From Ferrovum sp. JA12 (GTDB lineage Bacteria > Pseudomonadota > Gammaproteobacteria > Burkholderiales > Ferrovaceae): 64,000 nt of DNA. How positions within the stretch are numbered: the first letter of the stretch is position 1; the number at the start of each line of letters is the position of its first letter. The notes under the pieces were generated by a model. The model did no database searches. It was not told the DNA's origin and saw only the letters and a list, made by a program, of their open reading frames with translations. The translations under genes were made by a program, and so were the position numbers. Shown piece after piece: positions 1 through 8,708 of this stretch. The stretch is taken from NCBI RefSeq assembly GCF_001431705.1, contig NZ_LJWX01000002.1:496001-560000 (forward strand), in the 5' to 3' direction.

Positions 1-1
1 G

Positions 2-1492
2 GGCTTCAACGCCATGTTTGCGGTCAGTAGCGTAGATGCTGCGAAGCTGTACTACGAATCGTTCCGTGAGCTACAGAAGGGCAGTGACAAGTCGCTGAGG
101 GTGGCCACCATCTTCTCGTTTGCGGCCAACGAAGAGCAGGATGCTGTAGGTGACATTCAGGACGAAAGTTTTGATGTGTCCGCCATGAACAGCAGCGCTA
201 AGGAGTTTTTGAGCGCAGCCATCGCCGACTACAACGCGCTGTTCAAGACCAACTTCAGTGTAGACAGCAACGGGTTTCAGAACTACTACCGGGACCTGGC
301 CAAGCAGGTGAAGGCCAAGGAAATCGATCTGCTCATCGTGGTGGGCATGTTCCTGACCGGCTTTGATGCCCCCACGCTGAACACCTTGTTTGTCGATAAA
401 AATCTGCGCTTTCATGGGTTGATGCAGGCTTACTCTCGCACCAACCGCATTTTTGGCGCCACCAAAACCTTCGGCAATATTGTCACCTTCCGTGACCTCG
501 AGCAGGCGACCATCGACGCTATCACCCTGTTTGGCGACAAGAACACCAAGAACGTGGTGTTGGAGAAGAGCTACAAAGAATACATGGAAGGCTTCACCGA
601 TGCGACCACCGGCGAGGCGCGGCGTGGCTTTGTAGAAGTGGTGAAGGAGCTGGAGCAGCGTTTTCCTGATCCCGCTGCCATTGAAAAAGAGGCGGATAAA
701 AAAGCCTTTGCGAAACTGTTTGGCGAATATTTGCGCGTTGAGAACGTGCTGCAGAACTATGACGAGTTCGCCAGCTTGAAGGATATGCAAAATGTCGACA
801 TGACCGACCCAGCGGCAGTGGAGGCGTACAAGGCCAAGCACTATTTGAGCGATGACGATCTAATCGCACTGCAATCCATCACGCTACCTGCTGAGCGAAA
901 AATCCAGGATTACCGATCCACTTACAACGATGTTCGCGACTGGCAGCGTCGAGAAAAATCTTCGGATCAGAAGGACAAGTCAACCATCGATTGGGATGAC
1001 GTGGTCTTCGAGGTGGACTTGCTCAAGTCGCAGGAAATCAATCTGGATTACATCTTGGAATTGATCTTCGAGCACAACAAGAAGAGCAAGAGCAAATCGG
1101 AGCTGGTGGATGAAGTGCGCCGGGTTATTCGCGCCAGCTTGGGCAACCGCGCCAAAGAAAGCCTGCTGGTTGACTTCATCAACCAGACCGATCTAGACCA
1201 GATTGGTGACAAGGCCAGCGTAATCGACGCTTTCTTCACTTTTGCCCAAGCGGAGCAGCAGCGTGAAGCGCAAGAGCTGATCAGCGCCGAAAATCTGAAT
1301 GCCGAAGCGGCCAGACGCTATATCACCACCTCGCTCAAGCGGGAATTTGCCAGTGACAGCGGCACAGAGCTCAATGCTGTGCTGCCCAAGATGAGCCCGT
1401 TAAACCCGCAGTACCTGGCCAAAAAGCAAAGCGTGTTCCAGAAGATCGCGGCTTTTGTTGAAAAGTTCAAAGGCGTGGGCGGGCAGGTCTGA
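2..1492 (+). CDS. hsdR: Type I restriction endonuclease R subunit, C-terminal part (5' end outside window)
   Basis: This is the C-terminal half of a HsdR motor/nuclease subunit, which translocates and cuts unmodified DNA together with HsdM and HsdS. The reading frame is open from base 2 ([10 protein letters not shown]), so the ATG at 14 is internal and the gene starts before the window. Visible are the last part of the helicase domain ([20 protein letters not shown] and [10 protein letters not shown], helicase motifs V and VI of the SF2 fold) and the long alpha-helical C-terminal region that binds the methylase core. The N-terminal nuclease and Walker A regions are not in view. No hsdM or hsdS follows; mobile-element debris begins about 160 bases downstream, so the system, if complete, lies upstream. 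Base use looks more GC-rich than the core genes of the window. Confidence 0.9.
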   Translation, partial: GFNAMFAVSSVDAAKLYYESFRELQKGSDKSLRVATIFSFAANEEQDAVGDIQDESFDVSAMNSSAKEFLSAAIADYNALFKTNFSVDSNGFQNYYRDLAKQVKAKEIDLLIVVGMFLTGFDAPTLNTLFVDKNLRFHGLMQAYSRTNRIFGATKTFGNIVTFRDLEQATIDAITLFGDKNTKNVVLEKSYKEYMEGFTDATTGEARRGFVEVVKELEQRFPDPAAIEKEADKKAFAKLFGEYLRVENVLQNYDEFASLKDMQNVDMTDPAAVEAYKAKHYLSDDDLIALQSITLPAERKIQDYRSTYNDVRDWQRREKSSDQKDKSTIDWDDVVFEVDLLKSQEINLDYILELIFEHNKKSKSKSELVDEVRRVIRASLGNRAKESLLVDFINQTDLDQIGDKASVIDAFFTFAQAEQQREAQELISAENLNAEAARRYITTSLKREFASDSGTELNAVLPKMSPLNPQYLAKKQSVFQKIAAFVEKFKGVGGQV

Positions 1493-1495
1493 GAA

Positions 1496-1651
1496 ATGAC
1501 TATGAGCAGACTCCGTGTCATCCGTACCGCGTGCTCCTTTGCCAACGACATCGTCAAGCCCTATATTGTGGTCAACAGCCAACTTGCCGCGTTGCGTTCA
1601 CTGCCGCACAGGCAGCTTAGAAAATCCCGAACGGCGGTGCGCTGGGGGTAG
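1496..1651 (+). other. Short open frame after hsdR, possible truncated gene
   Basis: A 51-codon frame starts four bases after the hsdR stop codon (second ATG at 1502) and ends just before the left end of the IS66-like remnant at 1659. I do not recognise the product. Its position suggests either a small gene or the beginning of a gene cut off by the insertion. There is no clear ribosome binding site, so it may be nothing. Confidence 0.2.
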
Positions 1652-1658
1652 TGACTAA

Positions 1659-1917
1659 GTAAGGGTTCGGTAAAGGCACCTATTATTTGTCGCTTGATGA
1701 AGGCACTCTGTGGTTTTGCACAGGGGAACTGGAAATGCAGCGGGAATCGATAAGGGGCGAATGGCAATAGCGGGTGGTGGATTGGAAAGCCAGCGGTCTG
1801 ACGCAAAAGGAATACTGCTCACAGAAAAGGGTGGGGTTTGGCCGTTTGGGCTACTGGTCAGCACGACTGCAGCGTGATGAGAAGAAATTGACGCTGGTTC
1901 CGGTTGTGCAAGCATAA
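1659..1917 (+). mobile_element. IS66-family insertion sequence remnant (left end and first ORF)
   Basis: The segment begins with GTAAGGGTTC, resembling the GTAAGCG-type ends of IS66-family elements. It runs through the typical leader ending in TTTTGCACAGGGGAACTGGAA just before the ATG at 1735, and contains only the first accessory ORF. No tnpB or tnpC follows and no right end was found, so the element is a truncated relic. Confidence 0.6.
1735..1917 (+). pseudogene. IS66-type TnpA accessory protein, interrupted
   Basis: The frame reads MQRESIRGEWQ, a TAG stop, then RVVDWKASGLTQKEYC, then GFGRLGYWSARLQRDEKKL and LVPVVQA before a TAA stop. This is the pattern of the first ORF of IS66-family elements (a helix-turn-helix-like W-x2-SGL-x-Q-x2-YC block, a YW-x3-L block and the LVPV end). 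The in-frame TAG sits where family members usually carry Gln (CAG), so a single C-to-T change would explain it. The protein is about 60 residues, shorter than usual, because the C-terminal tail is missing. Confidence 0.65.
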
Positions 1918-2040
1918 CCTTTGGTAACTAGCACAATCGAAAACCCCCTGGTTCGTTGTTTTTTATTAACGGCATTTTTGGGTGGTTGTTTCGATGTAAC
2001 CCAAACCCCCACCCCCTTAGCCTGAAGGTGGGTCGTTCCA

Positions 2041-2134
2041 GGCGCGTAAAGGGACGCTACGCTCTTCTGGGTGGCCCGTGTTCTCGCCTTCGGCTGCGGG
2101 CCGCGCCAAGCCACCCATACGCCCTTGACCCGCC
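2041..2134. repeat. Large nested palindrome, GC-rich
   Basis: Three nested inverted repeats share one centre. The outer arms are at 2041-2053 and 2122-2134 (11 of 13 positions pair). The middle arms are TGGGTGGC at 2068-2075 and GCCACCCA at 2110-2117. Inner GGCCCG at 2073-2078 pairs with CGGGCC at 2097-2102, overlapping the middle arm. The tip is GCC-TTC-GGC at 2086-2094. No gene covers it. It could fold as a hairpin in single-stranded DNA or RNA, as transfer origins, attC sites and REP-like elements do, but I cannot assign it to a family. Confidence 0.6.
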
Positions 2135-2233
2135 CTCTACTCTGTCCGTCAAACGATCGTTAGTTGGTCATGCCGGATATTGTCTAGAAACGTGCTTAAT
2201 TTAGGAGTTATCGGACATTGTTATAGAAGGACA

Positions 2234-2335
2234 GGATATCGGATAAAAGCGGAGGCAAATGGCACAGTTTGGTGATGCGCGGATATCGGATAAAAGCGGA
2301 GGCAAATGGCACAGTTTGGTGATGCGCGGATATCG
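2234..2335 (+). repeat. 47-bp perfect tandem duplication at the resolvase start
   Basis: Bases 2234-2280 and 2281-2327 are identical, and the first 8 bases (GGATATCG) occur a third time at 2328-2335. The unit holds the ribosome binding site (GCGGAGG), the ATG and the first seven codons of the resolvase gene. The GGATATCG at both boundaries of the unit suggests slippage or recombination between two copies of this 8-mer in an ancestral single-copy gene start. Confidence 0.9.
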
Positions 2336-2673
2336 ACAGCGGAACAGGACACCGCTTTGCAGACGGATGCGTTGCATAAGGCAGGCTGCGAGCGGATTTT
2401 TGAGGACACGGCTTCCGGGGCCAAGGCCAACAGGCCTCACTGATGCGCTGACCTACCTGCGCGATGGTGACGTGCTGACCGTCTGGCGGCTGGATTGACT
2501 CGGGGATGCTCGATGTCACACCTCATGGAGACCCTAAGCGCGCTGAAAGCGCGGGCCTCAGCTTAAAATCGCTGACTAAAGCCATCGACATTAACATGCC
2601 GAGCGGACGACTCATCCTCTACGTCTTCGGAGCACTGGCGCAGTATTGCTTGAATTTAGGGTTTAGCGATTGA
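2306..2673 (+). pseudogene. Serine recombinase (Tn3-type resolvase / invertase family), multiply broken
   Basis: Starting at the ATG in the second repeat copy the frame reads MAQFGDARIST, then EQDTALQTDAL, HKAGCERIFEDTASGAKA. This is the N-terminal catalytic domain of a resolvase, but the usual Tyr of the GYARVS motif is Asp and the domain's Ser is in ARIST. A frameshift near 2425 moves to another frame (GLTDALTYLRDGDVLTVW, RLD, TGA, LG), and a further shift gives SHLMETLSALKARA. After another shift comes AIDINMPSGRL and YVFGALAQY, ending at the stop at 2673. The C-terminal DNA-binding helix-turn-helix is missing. The gene is clearly dead and is probably what remains of a transposon. Confidence 0.8.
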
Positions 2674-2825
2674 TTTAGTTTAGCTAGTACTGAGATTTTT
2701 TTGGGATGTTGCCTTTTGTATTTGAACAGGTCTGGGGCAAATAAGGATAGAAGATGATAAAACCATGGGGGATCCAAATAAACGGTGTGAATAAAGTTGA
2801 TAAAAGTATAGCCTTGATGTAGGAG

Positions 2826-3380
2826 TTAAGAGGCCACGTACTTTTGTAAAATATTCTTAATGTCCTCTTCTTTCACTTTTCCCAGTTTTTTATAAATAAC
2901 TATGCCAGAGGGTGAGATTACTAGCGTAAAGGGAATACCTTGCTGTTCATTGCCCAAAGTTCTTGTCATCTCAAGGGTACTATCATTACCCACCAGTATA
3001 GGATAACTAATAGATCGCGTTTGTAACCATGCCTTAAGATCTTTCTCCTCATCCACCCCAATACCAACAAATTGAACTTGTTTATCTCTTAAATCATTTT
3101 GTAGTTGGCTTAACATGGGCATTTCTTCCTTACAGGGCTCGCACCAGGTTGCCCAAAAATTAATCACTAGTGTTTTACCAGGCCATTGGTTAAGTGCTTG
3201 GGAATGCTCCTTAAGGTCCTTTAGGTTCAGTTGTAAAAAAGGGATGGCGCTTGGGGAGACCTCATTTTGGCTGTGTTGGTGTGGCCCCCAATAATTGAGG
3301 CTACGATAGATAGAAACACCTTCAATAATTACCCCTACAATCACAGCAATAACAATAATTTTAAGTACAGATATTTTCAT
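2826..3380 (-). CDS. Membrane-anchored TlpA/ResA-like thiol-disulfide oxidoreductase
   Basis: This 184-residue protein has an N-terminal hydrophobic anchor (about residues 4-20) and a thioredoxin-fold domain with the active site WCEPC (Cys80, Cys83). A typical TlpA-like sequence follows (FVGIGVDEE, then GIPFTLVISPSGIVIYKKLG with the conserved cis-Pro). Such proteins reduce or isomerise disulfides in the periplasm, often for cytochrome c maturation; the substrate here cannot be told. It is transcribed divergently from aceF, with a 142-base gap that carries the aceF promoter. It is a single gene with mobile-element debris behind it. Confidence 0.85.
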   Translation of the reverse strand: MKISVLKIIVIAVIVGVIIEGVSIYRSLNYWGPHQHSQNEVSPSAIPFLQLNLKDLKEHSQALNQWPGKTLVINFWATWCEPCKEEMPMLSQLQNDLRDKQVQFVGIGVDEEKDLKAWLQTRSISYPILVGNDSTLEMTRTLGNEQQGIPFTLVISPSGIVIYKKLGKVKEEDIKNILQKYVAS

Positions 3381-3462
3381 GGAAATTCCTCAATTAACAG
3401 CCCAGACAACACTAACATGTTAAACTAACTTTGTTTAATTGTGTTTTTGGATAGATCCCAAT

Positions 3463-3489
3463 TGACACATATTAGTTCATATAAATAAT
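3463..3489 (+). promoter_or_regulatory. Candidate sigma-70 promoter for aceF-lpd
   Basis: A perfect TTGACA at 3463-3468 is followed after 15 or 16 bases by AATAAT/ATAATC (3484-3490), an acceptable -10. It lies 33 bases before the aceF start, in the gap between divergent tlpA and aceF. The -10 is not perfect. Confidence 0.45.
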
Positions 3490-3522
3490 CTGAGCCACTA
3501 GCTCTTGAGGAGGAAACTATCT

Positions 3523-5208
3523 ATGCCTGTCGAGGTTAAAGTTCCAGATATTGGAGATTTTAAGAACATCCCTGTCATCGAATTAATGGTTAAAGTCGGT
3601 GATCTTGTTAAAAAAGATGACCCCTTAGTCACCTTGGAATCTGATAAAGCTACCATGGAAGTGCCCGCCAGTCGTAGCGGTACGGTGACGGCTTTACATG
3701 TTCAATTAGGTGATCGTGTCTCCGAGGGGAGTTTAATTTTAACTCTGGAGGAGGCTAACGTATCGAGTACTCACACTGAGGCTTTGACGCCAATTCCCCA
3801 GTCCCCCCAAGATACCCGGAACGAACCTGTTTCCTCTGCTCAAAGTGCGGCTCCAACAAAGCAAACTGGCACCACGTCGTCACAGGCGAGTAGTGCTGAA
3901 GAAATTACGATTACAGTTCCTGATATTGGTAATTTTGAGAATATTCCAATCATTGAAATCATGGCCAAGGTGGGAGATAAGGTTGAAGCCAATGCGCCCT
4001 TGATTACTTTGGAATCGGATAAGGCCACCATGGAAGTGCCGGCCCCTCAAGGGGGGGTGATTACGGCGTTTCTCGTTAAGCTTGGAGATAAGGTATCTCA
4101 AGGTGTGGCGATTGCCAAGATGACCACCGCCTCTCTCGCCGTGAGGGATACTGTGCAAGAAGAGCTTACAGCACAAAGCACAGGAGAGCCCCGGTTAACG
4201 AAGGAGGTAACGCAAACTCCCCCTGTCACGGTGCCAAGTCCACAAAAACCCCTTGCTCCAGAGGCTCAATCTGTGATAGATCAAGTGGCTTTTACAAAAG
4301 CCCATGCTAGCCCCAGCGTCAGACATTTTGCTAGAGAGCTTGGAGTAGACTTGAGTAAAGTGAAAGGCAGTGCTCCGAAGGGGAGAATTGTTAAAGAGGA
4401 TATACAAAGTTTTGTTAAAAGTGCCTTAGCGCAAGGGGTGCAGGGTGCAACCCCTGGGGTGTCAGCAGGTTTAGGACTGGGTTTGTTACCCTGGCCGCAA
4501 GTGGATTTTGCAAAGTTTGGTGCTATTGAGGTGCAACCCCTTAGCCGAATTAAAAAAATCTCTGGCGCAAACTTGCACCGCAATTGGGTCATGATCCCCC
4601 ATGTGACCAATAATGACGATGCTGATATCACTGAACTTGAGGCCTTTCGTGTGCAGCTTAACTCAGAGAACAAGCAAGCAGACATCAAGGTCACTATGTT
4701 GGCGTTTTTAATTAAAGCTGTCTGTAACGCTCTGCGTAAGTTTCCACAATTTAATGCGTCATTAGATGGTGATAATCTCGTGGTGAAACACTATTACCAT
4801 ATTGGGTTTGCCGCGGATACGCCAAATGGTTTAATGGTGCCAGTTATTAAGGATGCAGATAAAAAGGGAGTGTTGCAGATCGCTCAGGAAGCCTCTCAAC
4901 TCGCCAAAAAAGCTCGCGATGGCAAACTGTCTCCTGCTGACATGCAAGGCGGTACTTTTTCCATATCCAGTTTAGGGGGGATTGGTGGCACGTACTTCAC
5001 ACCCATTATTAATGCCCCAGAGGTAGCTATTCTTGGGGTATGCCGGTCTAGTATTAAACCGGTTTGGCGAGAGAATCAGTTTCAGCCACGTTTAATTCTA
5101 CCCTTATCTCTATCCTATGATCACCGCGTGATTGATGGAGCCTTAGCAGCTCGTTTTAACACTTATTTAGTGGAGTTGCTCGCCGATTTAAGACGAGCCA
5201 CGCTCTAG
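3523..5208 (+). CDS. aceF: Dihydrolipoyl acetyltransferase, E2 of pyruvate dehydrogenase
   Basis: E2 carries acetyl groups on lipoyl arms and transfers them to CoA. I chose the ATG at 3523 because AGGAGG stands just before it; an upstream TTG at 3505 would include that site in the gene. The 561-residue protein has two lipoyl domains, each with the ESDKATMEVPA loop (lipoyl lysines about 42 and 167). Pro/Ala/Ser/Thr-rich linkers follow, then a peripheral subunit-binding domain (HASPSVRHFARELGVDL, about 268-300). The C-terminal acyltransferase domain ends with the catalytic YDHRVIDGA (His534, Asp538). lpd follows after 12 bases. No aceE precedes it, unlike the usual aceE-aceF-lpd order; the gene before it is a divergent thioredoxin. 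Confidence 0.95.
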   Translation: MPVEVKVPDIGDFKNIPVIELMVKVGDLVKKDDPLVTLESDKATMEVPASRSGTVTALHVQLGDRVSEGSLILTLEEANVSSTHTEALTPIPQSPQDTRNEPVSSAQSAAPTKQTGTTSSQASSAEEITITVPDIGNFENIPIIEIMAKVGDKVEANAPLITLESDKATMEVPAPQGGVITAFLVKLGDKVSQGVAIAKMTTASLAVRDTVQEELTAQSTGEPRLTKEVTQTPPVTVPSPQKPLAPEAQSVIDQVAFTKAHASPSVRHFARELGVDLSKVKGSAPKGRIVKEDIQSFVKSALAQGVQGATPGVSAGLGLGLLPWPQVDFAKFGAIEVQPLSRIKKISGANLHRNWVMIPHVTNNDDADITELEAFRVQLNSENKQADIKVTMLAFLIKAVCNALRKFPQFNASLDGDNLVVKHYYHIGFAADTPNGLMVPVIKDADKKGVLQIAQEASQLAKKARDGKLSPADMQGGTFSISSLGGIGGTYFTPIINAPEVAILGVCRSSIKPVWRENQFQPRLILPLSLSYDHRVIDGALAARFNTYLVELLADLRRATL

Positions 5209-5220
5209 GAGACTTAACAT

Positions 5221-6642
5221 ATGGCAGAAACAGCAATATTAGAATGTGAAGTGGTGGTGTTAGGTGCCGGCCCTGGGGGATATTCTGCAGCCTTTAGAAG
5301 TGCTGATTTAGGACAAAAGACAGTATTGGTGGAACGCTACAATACTTTGGGAGGAGTTTGTCTTAATGTGGGGTGTATTCCTTCTAAGGCACTGCTCCAT
5401 GTGGCCTCAGTCACGGAAGAGGCGGTGGCTTTAGAAAAACATGGGGTCAAATTTGGTCCACCACAAATTGATTTGGCTGCTTTGCGTCAATGGAAGTCAG
5501 CGGTGGTGAGTAAACTCACTGGTGGCCTTGCTATGATGGCTAAGGCTCGTAAAGTTCAGGTGGTAGAAGGAGTTGGACAGTTTCTTGATAGTCAGCACTT
5601 GTCCGTGACTCTTAAGGATGGAGCGAAGCAAGTCATTCGCTTTAATAAAGCCATCATTGCAGCGGGCTCCCAAGCCATTAAATTACCCTTCGCTCCACAG
5701 GATCCACGGATTATTGATTCTACTGGAGCTCTTGAGTTAAGTCACATCCCAGCTAAAATGCTGGTGGTAGGTGGCGGGATCATAGGCCTTGAAATGGCTA
5801 CGGTGTATTCAGTCTTGGGGACTCGTCTTGATGTGGTAGAAATGCAATCGGGTCTGATGATGGGTGCGGACCGTGATTTGGTAAAGGTGTGGGAGAAGAG
5901 GAATTTAAAACGCTTTGACCGTGTGATGATGAACACCAAAACCACCCACATGGAGGCCACAGAAAAGGGGATTGTGGTGTCTTTTGAGGGGCCAGAAGGG
6001 ACTACTTCCCAAGAAACCTATGATGTGGTGCTGGTGGCAGTGGGCAGACGTCCTAACGGCAAACTCATTGGTGCGGAGTTGGCGGGTGTTAATGTGGATG
6101 AACGAGGCTTTATTCCTGTAGACCGTCAAAATAGAACCAATGTGCCACATATATTTGCCATTGGCGATATTGTGGGGCAACCCATGTTAGCTCATAAGGC
6201 GGTACATGAGGGGCATGTGGCAGCGGAAGCTGCCGAGGGGCGACGCAGTTATTTTGATGCCAAACAAATCCCTTCCGTGGCCTACACGGACCCTGAGGTA
6301 GCCTGGGCGGGGATCACTGAAGAGCAAGCCAAAGAACAAGGTATTGCCGTTGAAAAAGCTCTCTTTCCTTGGGCGGCCTCTGGTCGCGCCATTGCCAATG
6401 GCCGTGATGAGGGCTTTACCAAGTTACTCTTTGATGCCAAGACGCATCAGCTAATAGGGGGCGCTATTGTGGGGACTCAGGCAGGCGATATGATAGGTGA
6501 GATTTGTCTTGCTATTGAAATGGGTTGTGATCCCACTGATATAGGTAAAACCATTCATCCTCATCCCACCTTAGGTGAGTCCATTGGTATGGCGGCAGAG
6601 TGGTTAGAAGGGGTATGCACCGATTTACCCCCTAAAAAGTAA
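5221..6642 (+). CDS. lpdA: Dihydrolipoamide dehydrogenase, E3
   Basis: This flavoprotein reoxidises dihydrolipoamide for the 2-oxoacid dehydrogenase complexes. The 473 residues show the FAD-binding [11 protein letters not shown] (15-25), the redox disulfide [16 protein letters not shown] (Cys47, Cys52), the NAD-binding [17 protein letters not shown], the second FAD motif [18 protein letters not shown], and the C-terminal catalytic HPHPTLGE (His448, Glu453). There is no N-terminal lipoyl domain, unlike some betaproteobacterial E3 proteins. It is 12 bases behind aceF and surely cotranscribed; surE follows after 17 bases and may share the transcript. Confidence 0.95.
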   Translation: MAETAILECEVVVLGAGPGGYSAAFRSADLGQKTVLVERYNTLGGVCLNVGCIPSKALLHVASVTEEAVALEKHGVKFGPPQIDLAALRQWKSAVVSKLTGGLAMMAKARKVQVVEGVGQFLDSQHLSVTLKDGAKQVIRFNKAIIAAGSQAIKLPFAPQDPRIIDSTGALELSHIPAKMLVVGGGIIGLEMATVYSVLGTRLDVVEMQSGLMMGADRDLVKVWEKRNLKRFDRVMMNTKTTHMEATEKGIVVSFEGPEGTTSQETYDVVLVAVGRRPNGKLIGAELAGVNVDERGFIPVDRQNRTNVPHIFAIGDIVGQPMLAHKAVHEGHVAAEAAEGRRSYFDAKQIPSVAYTDPEVAWAGITEEQAKEQGIAVEKALFPWAASGRAIANGRDEGFTKLLFDAKTHQLIGGAIVGTQAGDMIGEICLAIEMGCDPTDIGKTIHPHPTLGESIGMAAEWLEGVCTDLPPKK

Positions 6643-6659
6643 AAGGCTATAAAGTTTGT

Positions 6660-7409
6660 ATGATGCGTATTTTAATTAGTAATGACGATGGCTACTTCTC
6701 TAAAGGAATCAATGTGTTGTATGATCATCTTAAGAGTATGGCTGAGGTAACTGTAGTCGCTCCCGATGCCGAGAGAAGTGGTTCAAGTAACTCATTAACC
6801 CTTGACCGTCCTTTGATAGTGAAACAGGCTCCCAACGGTTTTTATCATGTGAATGGAACCCCCACCGACTGCGTGCATATGGCAGTCACAGGATTATTAG
6901 ATGAGACGCCCGATATGATTGTTTCAGGCATTAATCATGGGGCGAATATGGGCGATGATACGGTTTACTCAGGAACCGTTGCCGCGGCCACAGAGGGATT
7001 TTTATTGGGCATCCCTTCCATTGCCGTCTCTTTAGTGAATGAATCGGGAAAGGGTTACTATCACACTGCGGCAGAGGTGGTAGCTAAGTTAATTCAACAC
7101 ATTCATGACAAGAAACTCAGTGAACCGATGCTTCTCAACGTGAATGTGCCCGATTGCCCGATGGCAGAGCTTCGGGGCATGACAGTCACCCGTTTAGGTA
7201 AGCGCCATAAGGCGGAACCCGTTATTAAAGCCATGAATCCTCGCGGACAAACTGTCTATTGGGTGGGGGCAGCAGGACCTGCCGCCGATGCGGGGGAGGG
7301 CACGGATTTTGATGCCATCAACCAAGGTTTTGTATCCATTACCCCACTACAAACAGACCTCACCCATTACCAACAGTTAGATAGAGTGAGAGATTGGTTA
7401 AACTCATGA
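6660..7409 (+). CDS. surE: 5'-nucleotidase / exopolyphosphatase SurE
   Basis: SurE is a metal-dependent nucleoside monophosphatase of stationary-phase survival loci. The 249 residues begin [12 protein letters not shown] with the metal-ligating Asp pair (9, 10), followed by the family blocks [29 protein letters not shown] and [26 protein letters not shown]. The length is normal. The second ATG (6663) is an equally good start; no strong ribosome site is visible. It overlaps pcm by four bases (ATGA), the classical surE-pcm pairing. Confidence 0.95.
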   Translation: MMRILISNDDGYFSKGINVLYDHLKSMAEVTVVAPDAERSGSSNSLTLDRPLIVKQAPNGFYHVNGTPTDCVHMAVTGLLDETPDMIVSGINHGANMGDDTVYSGTVAAATEGFLLGIPSIAVSLVNESGKGYYHTAAEVVAKLIQHIHDKKLSEPMLLNVNVPDCPMAELRGMTVTRLGKRHKAEPVIKAMNPRGQTVYWVGAAGPAADAGEGTDFDAINQGFVSITPLQTDLTHYQQLDRVRDWLNS

Positions 7410-8068
7410 TTGGCTCTCTTGGTAAAGGTAATGGGATGACCTCTGAGCGTACCCGTCAGAGAATGGTGGAGCGTTTGCGGCAGGCGGGCATCTTAGATGA
7501 AGCAGTACTTAATGCTATTTTGGCGGTGCCGCGTCATGGTTTTGTGGATGAAGCCATTGCTTCACGGGCCTATGAGGATACAGCACTACCCATTGGCCAT
7601 GGACAGACCATTTCAGCTCCCTATATCGTGGCTCGTATGATTGAGTTACTGCGCCAGGCCAACAGCCCACTCACGAAAGTACTTGAGGTGGGAACAGGTT
7701 GTGGTTATCAGGCAGCGATACTCTCTAAGTTATTTAAAGAAGTGTACTCGGTGGAACGGATCGGTCAGTTGCTGGAGAAAACTCGCTCCCGGATATGGTC
7801 TATGCGTATTCATAATTTGCGTTTAATGCATACCGATGGCAGCTTAGGCCTAACCGAGGCCGCACCTTTTGATGGTATTATTGTGGCAGCGGCACCGCAA
7901 ACCATCCCCCAGTCACTGCTGGATCAGTTGGCAGTAGGAGGGCGCTTGGTGATCCCTGTGGGTGGGAATAAACAACAACTCACCGTTGTTGACCGCCATG
8001 AAGGGGGTTATAGCCAACAGATCATTGAGGCAGTTAAGTTTGTCCCATTAAGAGAAGGTAGCATTTGA
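7406..8068 (+). CDS. pcm: Protein-L-isoaspartate O-methyltransferase
   Basis: Pcm repairs isoaspartyl residues in damaged proteins with S-adenosylmethionine. The sequence shows [38 protein letters not shown] (substrate region) split around position 60-90, and the SAM-binding [18 protein letters not shown], then YSVERI and [12 protein letters not shown] take the ATG at 7406, which overlaps the surE stop as ATGA. The ATG at 7436 would give the shorter N-terminus seen in many relatives, and a TTG at 7394 is less likely. The next gene overlaps by one base (TGATG). Confidence 0.93.
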   Translation: MIGSLGKGNGMTSERTRQRMVERLRQAGILDEAVLNAILAVPRHGFVDEAIASRAYEDTALPIGHGQTISAPYIVARMIELLRQANSPLTKVLEVGTGCGYQAAILSKLFKEVYSVERIGQLLEKTRSRIWSMRIHNLRLMHTDGSLGLTEAAPFDGIIVAAAPQTIPQSLLDQLAVGGRLVIPVGGNKQQLTVVDRHEGGYSQQIIEAVKFVPLREGSI

Positions 8069-8652
8069 TGACACGACTCAATATTCTTTTTTTAGTGTGT
8101 GTACTGTGTCTGAGTGGTTGTTCCTCAACCCTTAATCCAGCCCCAGTATCAGATCAAAGTATTTCAGGCAAGTCACAAAATGAGCGCGCTAGCCCATCGC
8201 ATAGCACAGCACAAGCTAGCTCCATTAAGAAAAAACACAGATCATCAATCACTCAAGATGATAACAGTACTATTCCAGCGGAGGTGTTGTCAGTTCATTG
8301 GTTATGGCCCGTGAAGCAATACAAAAGTGCCCGTTATCATCATGAACGCAAGGGGCTTGATATTCAAGTGACAGATAAGCAGGAAGTGACGGCAGCTGCC
8401 TCTGGGACAGTGAGTTATGTGGGAGACTCGCTCAAAGGTTATGGACAAATGGTAGTCATCAAACATAACGCTAATATATTAAGTGTTTACGCGGACAATC
8501 AAAAAATTGTTGTCAAAGAGGGAGAGTTGGTTAAGGCGGGGCAAGTGGTAGCTGAGCTGATCCCAAAGGATGCTGAGCACACAGCCACCCTACATTTTGA
8601 AATCCGTTATCGTGGAAAACCCCTTAACCCCAAGCTAGTGTTAAAAAAATAA
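8068..8652 (+). CDS. NlpD-like lipoprotein, LytM (M23) domain without LysM
   Basis: This is a 194-residue lipoprotein: the signal peptide ends in a lipobox (CLSGC, Cys about 18). A Ser/Gln/Lys-rich linker follows, then a LytM domain from about 80 to the end (HWLWPVKQY, KGLDIQVTDKQEVTAAASGTVSYVGDSLKGYGQMVVIKH in two blocks, then LHFEIRYRGKPLNPKLVL). The first zinc ligand His is missing (RKGLDI), as in NlpD/EnvC proteins that activate amidases rather than cut peptidoglycan themselves. Typical NlpD has a LysM peptidoglycan-binding domain between lipobox and LytM; I see none. The position behind surE-pcm supports NlpD descent. rpoS, which usually follows, is absent here. Confidence 0.75.
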   Translation: MTRLNILFLVCVLCLSGCSSTLNPAPVSDQSISGKSQNERASPSHSTAQASSIKKKHRSSITQDDNSTIPAEVLSVHWLWPVKQYKSARYHHERKGLDIQVTDKQEVTAAASGTVSYVGDSLKGYGQMVVIKHNANILSVYADNQKIVVKEGELVKAGQVVAELIPKDAEHTATLHFEIRYRGKPLNPKLVLKK

Positions 8653-8671
8653 CAAGCCATTGAGATGCTCT

Positions 8672-8702
8672 AGGGGGCCTGCCCCCTTCAGGAAAAAGGG
8701 GG
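8672..8702. terminator. Convergent terminator-like hairpins
   Basis: Two competing stems lie between the converging nlpD-like and pat genes. AGGGGG/CCCCCT (8672-8677 with 8682-8687, loop CCTG) competes with CCCCCTT/AAGGGGG (8682-8688 with 8696-8702). The T-run on either side is short, so this may be a weak bidirectional terminator. Confidence 0.45.
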
Positions 8703-8708
8703 GTAATA

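Noticed and set aside
71-841. A 256-codon minus-strand open frame opposite hsdR
   Set aside because: It lies entirely within hsdR on the other strand, has no family features, and open antisense frames are common in this composition.
2208-2519. Minus-strand frames over the 47-bp repeat
   Set aside because: They repeat the same peptide because of the duplication and run antisense to clear resolvase blocks.
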